DNA of 64,000 bases, from contig NZ_FPBH01000004.1 of NCBI RefSeq assembly GCF_900116445.1, positions 62,001-126,000 of the forward strand. Direction: 5' to 3'. The notes beneath the pieces were generated by a model, which was not told where the DNA came from, searched no databases, and was given only the letters and a program-made list of their open reading frames with translations. Positions 34,336 through 43,752 of this stretch are shown here, piece by piece (position 1 is the stretch's first letter; each line of letters starts with the position of its first letter). This DNA is from Paraburkholderia aspalathi (GTDB lineage Bacteria; Pseudomonadota; Gammaproteobacteria; Burkholderiales; Burkholderiaceae). Both the position numbers and the translations under genes were made by a program.

Positions 34336-36510
34336 ATGACTCAGATGAACACGCGCGGTGGACTGCAAGTCGCCGCCAACCTCGACCAGTTCGTCGAAAC
34401 CGAAGCCCTGCCCGGCACCGGAATCGACAGCGCCGCATTCTGGTCAGGTTTCGACGCACTCGTGCATGAGCTGGCGCCGAAAAACCGTGCGCTGCTGGCC
34501 GAGCGCGACCGCCTGCAAACCGAACTCGATACATGGCATCGCGCCAATCCGGGTCCGGTGCGCGATCTGCGCGCGTACCGTGCCTTCCTCGAAGGCATCG
34601 GCTACATCGTGCCGTCGCCGGCGAGCGTCAAAGCCACGACCGACCAAGTGGACACCGAAATCGCCGAACAGGCCGGCCCGCAGCTCGTCGTGCCGCTCTC
34701 GAATCAGCGCTATGCGCTGAACGCGGCTAACGCCCGCTGGGGCAGTCTGTACGACGCGCTCTACGGCACCGATGCGATCCCCGAGACCAACGGCGCCGAA
34801 AAGCAGAAAGCCTTCAACCCGGTGCGCGGCGCCGCAGTGATCGCTTATGCCCGCAAGTTTCTCGACCAGGCCGCCCCGCTCGCGAACGGCTCGCACGTCG
34901 ACGCCACGCTGTATAGCGTCGAAGGCGGCAAGCTCGTCGTCACGCTGAAGAGCGGCAAGACCGAACTGAAAACGCCGGCGCAGTTCATCGGCTATCAGGG
35001 CGACGCGAGCGCACCGTCCGCCGTGCTGTTGAAGCACAACGGCCTGCACTTCGAAATCCAGATCGACGCGAACGATTCGATCGGCAAGACCGATTCGGCG
35101 CACGTGAAGGATGTGCTGGTCGAAGCCGCGGTGAGCACGATCATCGACTGCGAAGACTCCGTTGCAGCCGTGGATGCGGACGACAAGGTCCAGCTCTATC
35201 GCAACTGGCTCGGCCTGATGAACGGCACCCTGACGGAAGAAGTCACGAAGGGCGGCAAGACCTTCACGCGCAGTCTGAACGCCGATCGCGTGTACACCGC
35301 CGCGAACGGCACAGCGCCAGTCGTGCTGCATGGCCGCTCGCTGCTGTTCATCCGCAATGTCGGCCATTTGATGACGAATCCGGCCGTGCTGACGAAAGAC
35401 GGCAAGGAAATTCCGGAAGGCATTCTCGATGGCGTCATCACCACGTTGTGCGCGCTGCACGACCGCAAGCACAAACTGAATTCGCGCACCGGTTCGATCT
35501 ATATCGTGAAGCCGAAAATGCACGGCCCGGCCGAAGTCGCGTTCGCGAGCGAACTGTTCGCGCGCGTCGAAGACCTGCTGAAGCTGCCGCGCAACACGAT
35601 CAAGATGGGCATCATGGACGAGGAGCGCCGCACCAGCGTCAACCTGCTCGCCTGTATCGGCGAAGCGTCCGAACGTGTCGCGTTCATCAACACGGGTTTC
35701 CTCGACCGCACCGGCGACGAAATGCACACGGCGATGGAAGCCGGCCCGATGATGCGCAAGGGCGACATGAAGTCGAGCGCATGGATTGCCGCGTACGAGC
35801 GCAGCAACGTGCTGGTCGGTTTGAGCGCGGGCCTGCGTGGCCGCTCGCAGATCGGCAAGGGCATGTGGGCGATGCCGGACCTGATGCACGCCATGCTCGA
35901 ACAGAAGATCGCGCATCCGAAGGCCGGTGCGAACACCGCATGGGTGCCCTCCCCGACCGCCGCGACGCTGCATGCGCTGCACTATCACCAGGTCGACGTA
36001 CAGGCGGTTCAGCAGGAGCTCGAACGCACCGACTACTCGAAGGTTCGCGACGAACTGCTCGACGGCCTGCTGACGATTCCAGTCGTTGCCGAAGCGAAGT
36101 GGAATGCGGATGAGATCCGCAGCGAAGTTGAGAACAACGCTCAGGGCATTCTCGGCTACGTGGTGCGCTGGGTCGATCAGGGTGTGGGCTGCTCGAAGGT
36201 GCCGGACATTCACAACGTCGGTCTGATGGAAGACCGTGCCACGCTGCGTATCTCCAGCCAGCACATTGCGAACTGGCTGCATCACGGCGTGGTCACGCGC
36301 GAGCTGGTCGAAGAGACCTTCAAGCGCATGGCGAAGGTGGTCGACGAGCAGAACGCGGGCGATCCGCACTACCAGCCGATGGCGCCGGGCTTCGACACGC
36401 TGGCGTTCAAGGCTGCGCAGGCGCTGGTGTTCGAAGGACGTAAACAGCCGAGCGGCTACACGGAACCGTTGCTGCATAAGTTCCGTCTGGAAGTGAAGAA
36501 GGCGCAGTAA
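34336..36510 (+). CDS. glcB: malate synthase G
   Basis: A 724-residue cytosolic enzyme condensing glyoxylate with acetyl-CoA to malate. Its length is that of the G isoform. Visible motifs are [24 protein letters not shown] near the N-terminus, [46 protein letters not shown], and [22 protein letters not shown] near the active site. The ATG at 34336 was chosen for the GGAG at 34326; an in-frame ATG at 34324 adds four residues. It is followed by a strong terminator. With GlcG it likely serves glyoxylate/C2 metabolism; isocitrate lyase is not in the window. Confidence 0.96.
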   Translation: MTQMNTRGGLQVAANLDQFVETEALPGTGIDSAAFWSGFDALVHELAPKNRALLAERDRLQTELDTWHRANPGPVRDLRAYRAFLEGIGYIVPSPASVKATTDQVDTEIAEQAGPQLVVPLSNQRYALNAANARWGSLYDALYGTDAIPETNGAEKQKAFNPVRGAAVIAYARKFLDQAAPLANGSHVDATLYSVEGGKLVVTLKSGKTELKTPAQFIGYQGDASAPSAVLLKHNGLHFEIQIDANDSIGKTDSAHVKDVLVEAAVSTIIDCEDSVAAVDADDKVQLYRNWLGLMNGTLTEEVTKGGKTFTRSLNADRVYTAANGTAPVVLHGRSLLFIRNVGHLMTNPAVLTKDGKEIPEGILDGVITTLCALHDRKHKLNSRTGSIYIVKPKMHGPAEVAFASELFARVEDLLKLPRNTIKMGIMDEERRTSVNLLACIGEASERVAFINTGFLDRTGDEMHTAMEAGPMMRKGDMKSSAWIAAYERSNVLVGLSAGLRGRSQIGKGMWAMPDLMHAMLEQKIAHPKAGANTAWVPSPTAATLHALHYHQVDVQAVQQELERTDYSKVRDELLDGLLTIPVVAEAKWNADEIRSEVENNAQGILGYVVRWVDQGVGCSKVPDIHNVGLMEDRATLRISSQHIANWLHHGVVTRELVEETFKRMAKVVDEQNAGDPHYQPMAPGFDTLAFKAAQALVFEGRKQPSGYTEPLLHKFRLEVKKAQ

Positions 36511-36589
36511 AGGCCTTTTACGCGTGATCTGGGTACCAGCAGCAAATCCGGCCAGAAAAGCCGGTCAGATAAGCAGGCCAGATAGAAAG

Positions 36590-36620
36590 ACGGGCGCCGC
36601 ATCATGCGGCGCCCGTTTTA
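36590..36620 (+). terminator. intrinsic terminator after glcB
   Basis: A perfect 12-bp stem ACGGGCGCCGCA/TGCGGCGCCCGT with a 3-nt loop is followed by TTTTA. It lies about 80 bp after the glcB stop and 52 bp before the convergent end of galU. Confidence 0.88.
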
Positions 36621-36671
36621 ATTTGCGCGATAGTGCTGCGCGTTGCTTCTGCGTGAAGAGTTTCCTACACC

Positions 36672-37589
36672 TTAAGCTGCTTCAGCCGTGTACTGCGCCG
36701 GCACGCCGGCCGACATATTCGCCTGCATATAGGTTTGCAAATACGCTTCGAATTCCGCCTTCACTTCCGGATGGCGCAGCGCGAATTCCACGGTCGCCTT
36801 CAGATAGCCCAACTTGCTGCCGCAATCGAAGCGTGTGCCGAAGTAGCGGTACGCAAGCACCTGCTCTTCGGTCAGCAGCGATTGCACCGCGTCGGTCAAT
36901 TGCAGCTCACCGCCCGCGCCCGGCTTGAGCGCGCGGATATGCTTGAAGATGGTCGGCATCAGCACATAGCGGCCCACCACGCCGAGGTTCGACGGCGCCT
37001 TGTCCGGCGCCGGCTTTTCGACGATGCCCGACAGCTTGATCACATTGTCTTCCCACTCGCGGCCATCCACGACGCCGTACGAACGGCTGTCTTCGCGTGC
37101 GATGGTTTCGACGCCGATCACCGAGCTGTGATAGTGGTTGAAGGTGTCGACAAGCTGGCTCATCACCGGCTTCGAACTGTGCAGCAAGTCGTCCGCCAGA
37201 ATCACGGCGAACGGGCTGTCACCCACCAGTTTCTCGGCGCACAGCACCGCGTGGCCCAGACCGAGGGCTTCGGCCTGACGCACATAGAAGCAGTCGACGT
37301 TAGCCGGCTTGATGCTGCGCACGAGGTCGAGCAGCTTCTGTTTGTTGCGTGCCTCGAGTTCGGCTTCGATCTCGTAGGACTTGTCGAAATGATCTTCGAT
37401 AGCGCGCTTGCTGCGGCCCGTCACGAAGATCATCTCGGTGATGCCGGCGGCAATCGCCTCTTCAACCGCGTATTGAATCAGCGGCTTGTCGACGATCGGC
37501 AGCATTTCCTTGGGGCTTGCTTTGGTAGCCGGCAAAAAGCGTGTCCCGAGGCCCGCTACGGGAAACACGGCTTTGGTGACTTTCAGCAT
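36672..37589 (-). CDS. galU: UTP--glucose-1-phosphate uridylyltransferase
   Basis: A 305-residue cytosolic enzyme making UDP-glucose from UTP and glucose-1-phosphate. Signature sequences are FPVAGLGTRFLPATKASPKEMLP (nucleotide binding), EAIAAGITEMIFVTGR, ILADDLL and GTRFDCGSKLGYLKA. In the cepacian locus the equivalent gene is bceT. Here it lies at the left edge of the exopolysaccharide region and supplies UDP-Glc for the bceB reaction and, through bceC, UDP-GlcA. The ATG at 37589 begins the family start MLKV; upstream ATG 37598 and GTG 37604 are in frame. Confidence 0.95.
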   Translation of the reverse strand: MLKVTKAVFPVAGLGTRFLPATKASPKEMLPIVDKPLIQYAVEEAIAAGITEMIFVTGRSKRAIEDHFDKSYEIEAELEARNKQKLLDLVRSIKPANVDCFYVRQAEALGLGHAVLCAEKLVGDSPFAVILADDLLHSSKPVMSQLVDTFNHYHSSVIGVETIAREDSRSYGVVDGREWEDNVIKLSGIVEKPAPDKAPSNLGVVGRYVLMPTIFKHIRALKPGAGGELQLTDAVQSLLTEEQVLAYRYFGTRFDCGSKLGYLKATVEFALRHPEVKAEFEAYLQTYMQANMSAGVPAQYTAEAA

Positions 37590-37895
37590 GGTAGGCATTC
37601 CCACATCGGTTAGAAATTAGTGTGTTCGCGGGCCTCGCGGCCACTCGATGTCGCAGAAAAGACTAACAAAAAAATTAATCCATTTCGTGCGTTAATTTTT
37701 CTCGATCCAAATAAATAAATCGATTGGCTTTCGATATTCCGGATCGTGGCATGCATCAGGAAACAATTACGTATCGGTGTCGAATTATTTTCTGAAATTC
37801 CGAAAATTTTACGTATCCGGCGAAGCGGATCACGGGCCATCTCAAGCTCGTCCGGGGGCGCATCGTGGATGCACGAAAGCGCCCCCGGGCACCGC
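37590..37895. other. A+T-rich leader region upstream of galU, with hairpin at 37852-37888
   Basis: About 300 bp rich in A/T runs, unlike the surrounding DNA. It should hold the galU promoter on the minus strand, but I cannot fix -35/-10 boxes. At 37852-37888 a 10-bp stem CCGGGGGCGC/GCGCCCCCGG encloses a second stem TCGTG/CACGA. It follows the stop of the small membrane protein gene and may end that transcript. Confidence 0.55.
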
Positions 37896-38039
37896 TCATT
37901 CGTTCTCGTCGATCTGGGGCAGCTTGCCCGGGTTCATCCGAAAACGGCGGATCGGCTCGTTGCGCAGCGCCTCGCGGTAGGCGGAGGCGGCGACAAGGAT
38001 CAGCAGCACGGCAATGCCGGCGAGTAAATGCAGGTTCAT
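37896..38039 (-). CDS. small single-pass membrane protein, 47 residues
   Basis: An open frame below 60 codons. It starts MNLHLLAGIAVLLILVAASA, one hydrophobic helix, and continues with a basic, then acidic tail (YREALRNEPIRRF, RMNPGKLPQIDENE). A strong AGAGGTGA ribosome-binding site lies six bases before the ATG, codon use is G/C-ending, and a strong hairpin follows the stop. I do not recognise the family. It lies between galU and the acyltransferase gene of the exopolysaccharide locus, divergent from the latter. A regulatory or assembly role in the envelope is possible but unproven. Confidence 0.6.
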   Translation of the reverse strand: MNLHLLAGIAVLLILVAASAYREALRNEPIRRFRMNPGKLPQIDENE

Positions 38040-38282
38040 GACTTCACCTCTGGTCAAGAGAATCCGTGCTTTAAATTAGCACAACAAAAGCGGTAAATAA
38101 TTCGATGTAGCAAGTACTTATGCGGAATTACACTTCGTCACAAAATCGCCATTTAATTCGATTTGCCACGCAATTTTTTATCGTTTTTTTACCTCCGCTG
38201 TGCACTAGCATGTGATGCACCGCGGGCGCGCACGGCGTGCCCGCGGAATAAGCTTTTTCTTCCTTCAGATTAAGGACCGCGT

Positions 38283-39494
38283 ATGAGCGACTCAGCACTG
38301 GATGCCGCCGGCTCATCCCTGCCCCTTTCCCCGTCACGAAAGGCCGCCGCGCCGCGCGCGCAGAGCGAAGCGCGCGCCGAGAGCGCCGGCAAGGAACATG
38401 TAATCGACGCCATGCGGGGCTTCGCCGCGCTTCTGGTCGCCTATTTTCATTGCCGCCAGGTCGAATGGGTGGGCATGCAAACCTTTCACCAAAGCGTCGG
38501 CCATTCTTTCAGTCTGAGTACGATCGCCGCCTACCTGACCTTCCCGATTGCGTGGGGCTCGGCCGGCGTGCCGATTTTCTTCGTGATCAGCGGTTACTGC
38601 ATTCATCGCGGCGGCGCGCTACGTCTGGCAAAACATCCCGACTACCGGCTCGACACCGGCAATTTCTGGATCCGCCGTTTCGCACGTATTTATCCGGTAT
38701 TGCTGGCGGCGCTCGTGCTGACCTTTGCACTCGACTGGGTCAGCTTGCAGCTGCCGCCGGTCAACCACAAGATTCGCGAGATCGGCCTGCAGGCCTTCCT
38801 CGTCAACCTGTTTTCGCTGCAAGGGGTGGCCGGCAAGACGTTTGGGTCGAACGGCGCGCTCTGGACGCTATCGCTCGAAGTACAGTTCTACGCGATCTAT
38901 CCGCTGCTATTCGCGCTGCGCCGGCGTCTGGGCATGACTTCCGTGCTGGCGATCGTCGCTGTCATCAATGTGGTGTCCGCCTATGTGCTCGAACGCCACG
39001 ATTTGCAGTTCTTCACGTCCTACTGGTTTTCGTGGACGCTCGGCGCGTGGATCGCCGACGCGAAGGCCCGTAGCACGCCGGAGGCGCGTTCGTCGGTCTG
39101 GCTCTACGTGCTCGCCGCGGCGTTCATTGCGCTCGGCTGCGCGGCGTTTCATTTCGGCCAGTACGGGGCATTCCAACTGTGGGCGGTCGGCTTTGCCTTC
39201 TACCTGTACAAGGCGCTGGAGCGCCCTAATGCTGATAAGGCCGATACCCCAGGCGTGCGCCTCCTGTCACGGTTCGGCGATTTCAGCTTCTCGCTGTATC
39301 TGATCCATCTGCCCATCTTCGTGCTGCTGTCGTCGATCCTGTTCCGTTCGTCGCTGCAGATGTCGATCTGGCCGTCGTTCGGCTACATGCTGGTGGCCGT
39401 GCCGGTGGCCTACGTGTTCTACCGGCTGGTCGAACTGCCGGCGATGAAGTGGTCCGCGAGTTTCAAACCGAAGAACGTAGTGAAGCCAGCCTGA
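38283..39494 (+). CDS. bceS: OafA/YrhL-type membrane acyltransferase (exopolysaccharide)
   Basis: A 403-residue inner-membrane acyltransferase-3 family protein that transfers acyl groups, usually acetyl, to sugars. A hydrophilic Ala/Ser/Arg-rich N-terminus of about 38 residues precedes the first helix, which carries the typical IDAMRGFAALLVAYFHCRQ with the catalytic His. Further motifs are PIFFVISGYCIHRGG, NFWIRRFARIYPVLL and ALWTLSLEVQFYAIYPLLF. An AAGGA site precedes the ATG. The bce letter rests on gene order relative to the cepacian cluster. The A+T-rich region 38040-38282 is its promoter region. Cepacian is acetylated, consistent with this activity. Confidence 0.88.
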   Translation: MSDSALDAAGSSLPLSPSRKAAAPRAQSEARAESAGKEHVIDAMRGFAALLVAYFHCRQVEWVGMQTFHQSVGHSFSLSTIAAYLTFPIAWGSAGVPIFFVISGYCIHRGGALRLAKHPDYRLDTGNFWIRRFARIYPVLLAALVLTFALDWVSLQLPPVNHKIREIGLQAFLVNLFSLQGVAGKTFGSNGALWTLSLEVQFYAIYPLLFALRRRLGMTSVLAIVAVINVVSAYVLERHDLQFFTSYWFSWTLGAWIADAKARSTPEARSSVWLYVLAAAFIALGCAAFHFGQYGAFQLWAVGFAFYLYKALERPNADKADTPGVRLLSRFGDFSFSLYLIHLPIFVLLSSILFRSSLQMSIWPSFGYMLVAVPVAYVFYRLVELPAMKWSASFKPKNVVKPA

Positions 39495-39600
39495 GAGCGA
39501 TGTAAGAGAAAGGTCGGAGAAACACACTGTTCAGTTCAGAAACAGGTTTCTCCTTCGACAATGTGAAGAAGCCGTGCCGCCGGGACCACGTTGTATAACC

Positions 39601-39629
39601 CGGTTGCATAGCCGGTCGGTTGCATAGCC
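39601..39629. repeat. 13-bp direct repeat, period 16 bp
   Basis: CGGTTGCATAGCC occurs at 39601-39613 and again at 39617-39629. It lies between the acyltransferase and the terminator of the opposite operon. It could be a simple duplication; no function is evident. Confidence 0.5.
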
Positions 39630-39642
39630 TGTGTGTCGCGCG

Positions 39643-39680
39643 AAAAAAACGGAGCGGAAGTCCTCAGGACTTTCGCTCCG
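39643..39680 (-). terminator. intrinsic terminator of the bceQ-bceR transcript
   Basis: A 14-bp stem (39650-39663 with 39667-39680, one G-T pair) and 3-nt loop are followed on the minus strand by seven T residues. It lies about 95 bp after the stop of the fused glycosyltransferase gene. In the plus direction no T-run follows, so it acts mainly on the minus transcript. Confidence 0.88.
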
Positions 39681-39775
39681 CTGCGCTAACGACAAAGACT
39701 GGCCGAGTCCCTGCCTACCCCCGCGTTAAATCACTTCGCACGTTCATCTGCTCAAGAAGCGCCCGCACAAGCCCC

Positions 39776-42223
39776 TCAACGCCCCGCCACGCGCTTCAGA
39801 ATCCGTTCGACACCTTCCACATACGTTGCCGTCCCGAACCGGCTCAGCGCCGTCTGATAGCCGTTTCTGACCAGCTTGTTGCGCAGGTCGTCGTTCGAGC
39901 GCAGCTCGGCGAGCGTGTCGGCGAGGCCATGCGCGTCGCCGGGGGTGCATAGCACGCCATTCTCGTAATCGTCGATGATCTCCAGCACGCCGCCTGCGCG
40001 TGCCGCCACTACCGGCCGCTGCGCCAGCATCCCCTCGACGATCACGCGACCGAACGGCTCCGGCGTGATCGACGTATGGACCACGGCATCGACCGCGCAC
40101 ATGCAGGCCGGAATGTCGTGCTGGAAGCCGAGGAAATGCACCCGGCCACCCAGGTTGTGCGCGGCGACGAACGCATGCAGCTCGATCTCGTACGCGTCCT
40201 CGCCGAACAGCGGCGCACCCACCAGCACGGCATGCATCTGCGGATTGAGGACCATCGCTTCAAGCAGCACGTGTTGGCCCTTCCAGCGCGCGAGGCGGCT
40301 GAACGAACCGACCAGAAACGCATCCTGCGGCAGGTTCAGGCGCTGGCGCAGGGTCGCTTGCGGGACCGTGCGCAACGCGTCGAAGGGCGTCGCGGAAATA
40401 CCGTTGAACACCACGTCGATACGCTTTTTGTCGAAGTGCGTGAGTTCCGCGAAGGCGTGAGCGGAGGCCGCCGAATTGGCGATCACGTGCGTGAGGCCGA
40501 GACGCGCGCACCACTTGATGATCGCCAGTTGCTTGCCGCCGAAATGCTCGGAACTCACGATATCGCGCAGGTGCCAGACCACCGGCCGTCTGGCCAGCTT
40601 GCCGGCAATCGCGCCGATCACCATCGCGCGCTGGGTGTTCGCGTAGATCACCTCGGCGTCGCGCGCGCGTTTCGCGGTGGCGCGCACGAGCGACGTCAGG
40701 CCCTTGAGTGCCTGCCCCTTCGGCAACGAGCCGCCCTGCTTGCGAACGTTGCGCAATGCGCCGGCTTCCAGCACGTTGACCGTCACGCCGGCCTTGGCCA
40801 GAGCGGTGCGGAACGGACCATCGTCAAACAGCACGACTTCGATGCGCGAGCGCAAAGCTTTAACGATTTCCAGCAGCGATAACTCAGCGCCGCCGAGCAC
40901 GCCGCTCTGGTCGACCGCGAGAATGCGCGGCGCGTTGGCGCCCGGCTCTGCTTTGTAGGGGATGTACGTCGGCAACGTCGCTGAGCGCAATGCCGGCACC
41001 GAAGCCCGCACGTGGGCGAAGAAACGTTCGCGGAAATTCGCGGCCGAAAACTGCTCGGCATTCGCGCGGCAATCCGCCGGCGAAAAACGCTTCACGTGGC
41101 CGTCGAAACGCTCGACCGCCGCAACGATCGACTCGACATTCTGCTCATCGAAGAACATGCCGGTGGGTTTGGACTCGGACAGATCGCGCACGGTTTCAAG
41201 CGCCCCGCCCTTGCCGTAGGCAATCACAGGTGTGCCGCAGGCCTGCGCTTCGACCACCGAAATGCCGAAGTCTTCTTCCGCGGCGAACACGAACGCCTTC
41301 GCGCGGCTCATCTTTTCCTTGAGCACCTTGAACGGCTGGTAGCCCATGATCTCGACATTCGGCCCTGCCTTCGCGCGGATCTTCTGCATATCGGGGCCGT
41401 CGCCGATCACCACGAGCTTACGCTCCGGCATCTGCGCGAACGCTTCGACGATCAGATCGATCTTCTTGTACGGCACCATCCGCGAGGCGGTCAGATAGAA
41501 ATCATCCTTGTCGGTGCACAGCGCAAACGCTTCGACATCGACGGGCGGAAAGATCACCTGCGCTTCGCGTTGATAAACCTTCCTGATCCGTCGCGCGATG
41601 AAATCGGAGTTCGCAACAAAGCCGTCTACCGAATTCGACGTGCGGATATCCCAGTTGCGGATGTAGTGCAGGATCAGCCGCGCCATCGCGGACTTCGGCC
41701 CGGCGGTCAGCTTCGACTGCTGCAGGTACTGATGCTGCAGATCCCACGCATAACGAATCGGCGAATGCACATAGCTGATATGCACCTGATCGGGGCCGGT
41801 CAGAACGCCCTTCGCCACCGCGTGACTGCTGGAAATCACCACGTCGTAGGCCGACACGTCGAGCTGCTCGATTGCGAGCGGCATCAATGGCAGATACGTG
41901 CGGTATTTGGTCCGTGCAAGCGGCAGTTTCTGGATGAATGAGGTCGTGACTGGCTTGCCGCGCAGGAAGCTGCGATCGTCGAGAAAATCGACGAGGCTGA
42001 ACAGGTCCGCGTCCGGAAAGCACGCAACGATCTGCTCGAGCACCTTCTCGGCGCCCGCATAGGTAACGAGCCAGTCGTGCACGATCGCGACACGCACCGT
42101 CTTGTCGCTACGCAACGCCGAGCGGCGCGACGGCGCCTGAACACCGGGAACGGTGGTGAGTTCAGCCAGTGCGCTGCGCGTCGCAGGTTGCAGCACGGCT
42201 TCTTCAAGGACTTCGTGGTTCAT
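39776..42223 (-). CDS. bceR: fused double GT4 glycosyltransferase
   Basis: An 815-residue cytosolic protein with two complete GT4-type modules. Module 1 (about 45-420) starts VRVAIVHDWLVTYAGAEKVLEQ and has YLTASRMVPYKKIDLIVEAF and AAEEDFGISVVEAQACGTPV, like mannosyl-/rhamnosyltransferases of the WbaZ group. Module 2 (about 435-815) starts RILAVDQSGVLGGAELSLLE and has GSFSRLARWKGQHVLLEA and TSITPEPFGRVIVEGMLAQRPV. Each should transfer one sugar, probably consecutively, onto the lipid-linked repeat unit. The ATG overlaps the bceQ stop (ATGA), so the two are translationally coupled. The longer frame to 42535 is antisense/other-frame to bceQ and was not used. Confidence 0.9.
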   Translation of the reverse strand: MNHEVLEEAVLQPATRSALAELTTVPGVQAPSRRSALRSDKTVRVAIVHDWLVTYAGAEKVLEQIVACFPDADLFSLVDFLDDRSFLRGKPVTTSFIQKLPLARTKYRTYLPLMPLAIEQLDVSAYDVVISSSHAVAKGVLTGPDQVHISYVHSPIRYAWDLQHQYLQQSKLTAGPKSAMARLILHYIRNWDIRTSNSVDGFVANSDFIARRIRKVYQREAQVIFPPVDVEAFALCTDKDDFYLTASRMVPYKKIDLIVEAFAQMPERKLVVIGDGPDMQKIRAKAGPNVEIMGYQPFKVLKEKMSRAKAFVFAAEEDFGISVVEAQACGTPVIAYGKGGALETVRDLSESKPTGMFFDEQNVESIVAAVERFDGHVKRFSPADCRANAEQFSAANFRERFFAHVRASVPALRSATLPTYIPYKAEPGANAPRILAVDQSGVLGGAELSLLEIVKALRSRIEVVLFDDGPFRTALAKAGVTVNVLEAGALRNVRKQGGSLPKGQALKGLTSLVRATAKRARDAEVIYANTQRAMVIGAIAGKLARRPVVWHLRDIVSSEHFGGKQLAIIKWCARLGLTHVIANSAASAHAFAELTHFDKKRIDVVFNGISATPFDALRTVPQATLRQRLNLPQDAFLVGSFSRLARWKGQHVLLEAMVLNPQMHAVLVGAPLFGEDAYEIELHAFVAAHNLGGRVHFLGFQHDIPACMCAVDAVVHTSITPEPFGRVIVEGMLAQRPVVAARAGGVLEIIDDYENGVLCTPGDAHGLADTLAELRSNDDLRNKLVRNGYQTALSRFGTATYVEGVERILKRVAGR

Positions 42224-43686
42224 GCGCTTTTCCTCGGATTCAGTCGCAACAGCAGTGAACGCGCAAGATCGCGCAAAGCGGGTGTCATCGTGATCGACCA
42301 GGCGACGTTCGCGCCAACCATCAACAGGCCGGCGACGATCGCCAAGGCGAGACTCGGCAGGAAGCTGGCAAGCCACAGGCTGGCCAGCAGAAAAGCGAGG
42401 TGGGCGAGCATGTCGAGCGCGATCTGGCGGGCGCGAATCGCCGACAGGCGCAGCAGCACGGCGTAATCGAACAGCGCCCGGCCGGCCACGGCCATCGCCG
42501 CGCCCGTCAAACCGAAATGGGTAATGCCGAGCCACAATGCCCCTGCAAACAAGGGCAATTCAAAGAGGCCGACGCGCGCGGCGGTGGCCGGATTGACCTG
42601 CGACTGGATCAGAATCCGCGTCACGTTCGCCTGGCCGACGAGCCACACGGCGACGATCATGATCCGGCCCACCGGCGCGGCCACGGTGGCGATCTCATTG
42701 CCGACCCACAGATGCAGAAACGGTTCGAGCACCAGCATCGCGACCAGCGCGACCGGCGTGAACACGCCATTGAGGAATTCGAGCGACTGTTGTGTGATGG
42801 TGTCCGCATCCGCGCGGCCCACGGCTGACAGGCGCGGAAACAACGTACGCACCAGCGCGGTCGGCACGATATTCAGACGCGTCACGAGGTTCTGCGGCAC
42901 GGTGTAGTACGTAACGAAACGCGCGCCGAGACTTGTGCCGAGCATCACGCGGTCGAGCGATTCGGCGATCATGTTGGTGACGCTCGCAATCAGCATCCAG
43001 CCGCCGAAGTTGAAGAGCCCCTTCGCCACGCCGAGTTGCGGCGGCAGAATGCTGCGGATCTCCAGTACCTTCAGTGCGGAGCGGCCCAGCAGAATCGCCG
43101 CGAGAATCCGCGCGAACACCGCGGCAGCGAGCACGTTCTGCAAGGTCGCCCCCAGCCACAGCGCGGCGCCGAGCGGCAGCAACTGGAACAGGAAGGTGCC
43201 GATCGTCTGATTGGTGTTGTAGACACCAAAGCGTTCCGCGCCATTGATCGCACCGGCGAAGACCCACGACACGTTGGCAATCGGAATCGCCACCGCGAGC
43301 CACGGCAGCGCCATATAGACCTCATGCTGCAACTCGGGCGACACCTTGGTGAAGTACGCGGTGTACAGAAACGCGCCGAAATAGATGATCAGGCCGCCGA
43401 TCACACCGGTCGCGAGATTGAGCCACGTCGCGCTCCAGAACACGCGTGCGCTCTCGCCCTTGTCGCCCGAGGCCCGCGCCTTCGAGATGTGGTTCTGCGC
43501 GGCCATGCTCATGCCGAGATCGAGAATCCCGAAGTAGCCGATCAGGGTCCACACGAGACTGATCACGCCGTAGCGCTCGACACCGAGCAGCTTGATATAC
43601 GACGGCACGGTCACGAGCGAGACGAAAGTCGGCAGCACCAGCCCGAAGAAGTTGATCGCTACGTTCTTGAGAATGCCTTTGTCCAT
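42220..43686 (-). CDS. bceQ: Wzx-type polysaccharide repeat-unit flippase
   Basis: A 488-residue inner-membrane protein with about 12-14 hydrophobic helices of the polysaccharide transporter (PST) family. It opens with the family-like ILKNVAINFFGLVLPTFVSL and GVERYGVISLVWTLIGYFGILDLGM. It should move the undecaprenyl-linked repeat unit to the periplasmic side for Wzy polymerisation. It follows the NHL-repeat gene by 66 bp and overlaps the fused glycosyltransferase start. The letter assignment follows gene order in the cepacian cluster. Confidence 0.9.
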   Translation of the reverse strand: MDKGILKNVAINFFGLVLPTFVSLVTVPSYIKLLGVERYGVISLVWTLIGYFGILDLGMSMAAQNHISKARASGDKGESARVFWSATWLNLATGVIGGLIIYFGAFLYTAYFTKVSPELQHEVYMALPWLAVAIPIANVSWVFAGAINGAERFGVYNTNQTIGTFLFQLLPLGAALWLGATLQNVLAAAVFARILAAILLGRSALKVLEIRSILPPQLGVAKGLFNFGGWMLIASVTNMIAESLDRVMLGTSLGARFVTYYTVPQNLVTRLNIVPTALVRTLFPRLSAVGRADADTITQQSLEFLNGVFTPVALVAMLVLEPFLHLWVGNEIATVAAPVGRIMIVAVWLVGQANVTRILIQSQVNPATAARVGLFELPLFAGALWLGITHFGLTGAAMAVAGRALFDYAVLLRLSAIRARQIALDMLAHLAFLLASLWLASFLPSLALAIVAGLLMVGANVAWSITMTPALRDLARSLLLRLNPRKSA

Positions 43687-43752
43687 CGGATGCCTTGGGT
43701 TTGACTACATTTGCCTGGTATTACGAAGAAAGCGGTCATGCCATACGTTGTG

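Noticed and set aside
34444..36477. Minus-strand frame of 677 codons opposite glcB
   Set aside because: Malate synthase G is certain on the plus strand; the antisense product has no recognisable domain and shadow-type composition.
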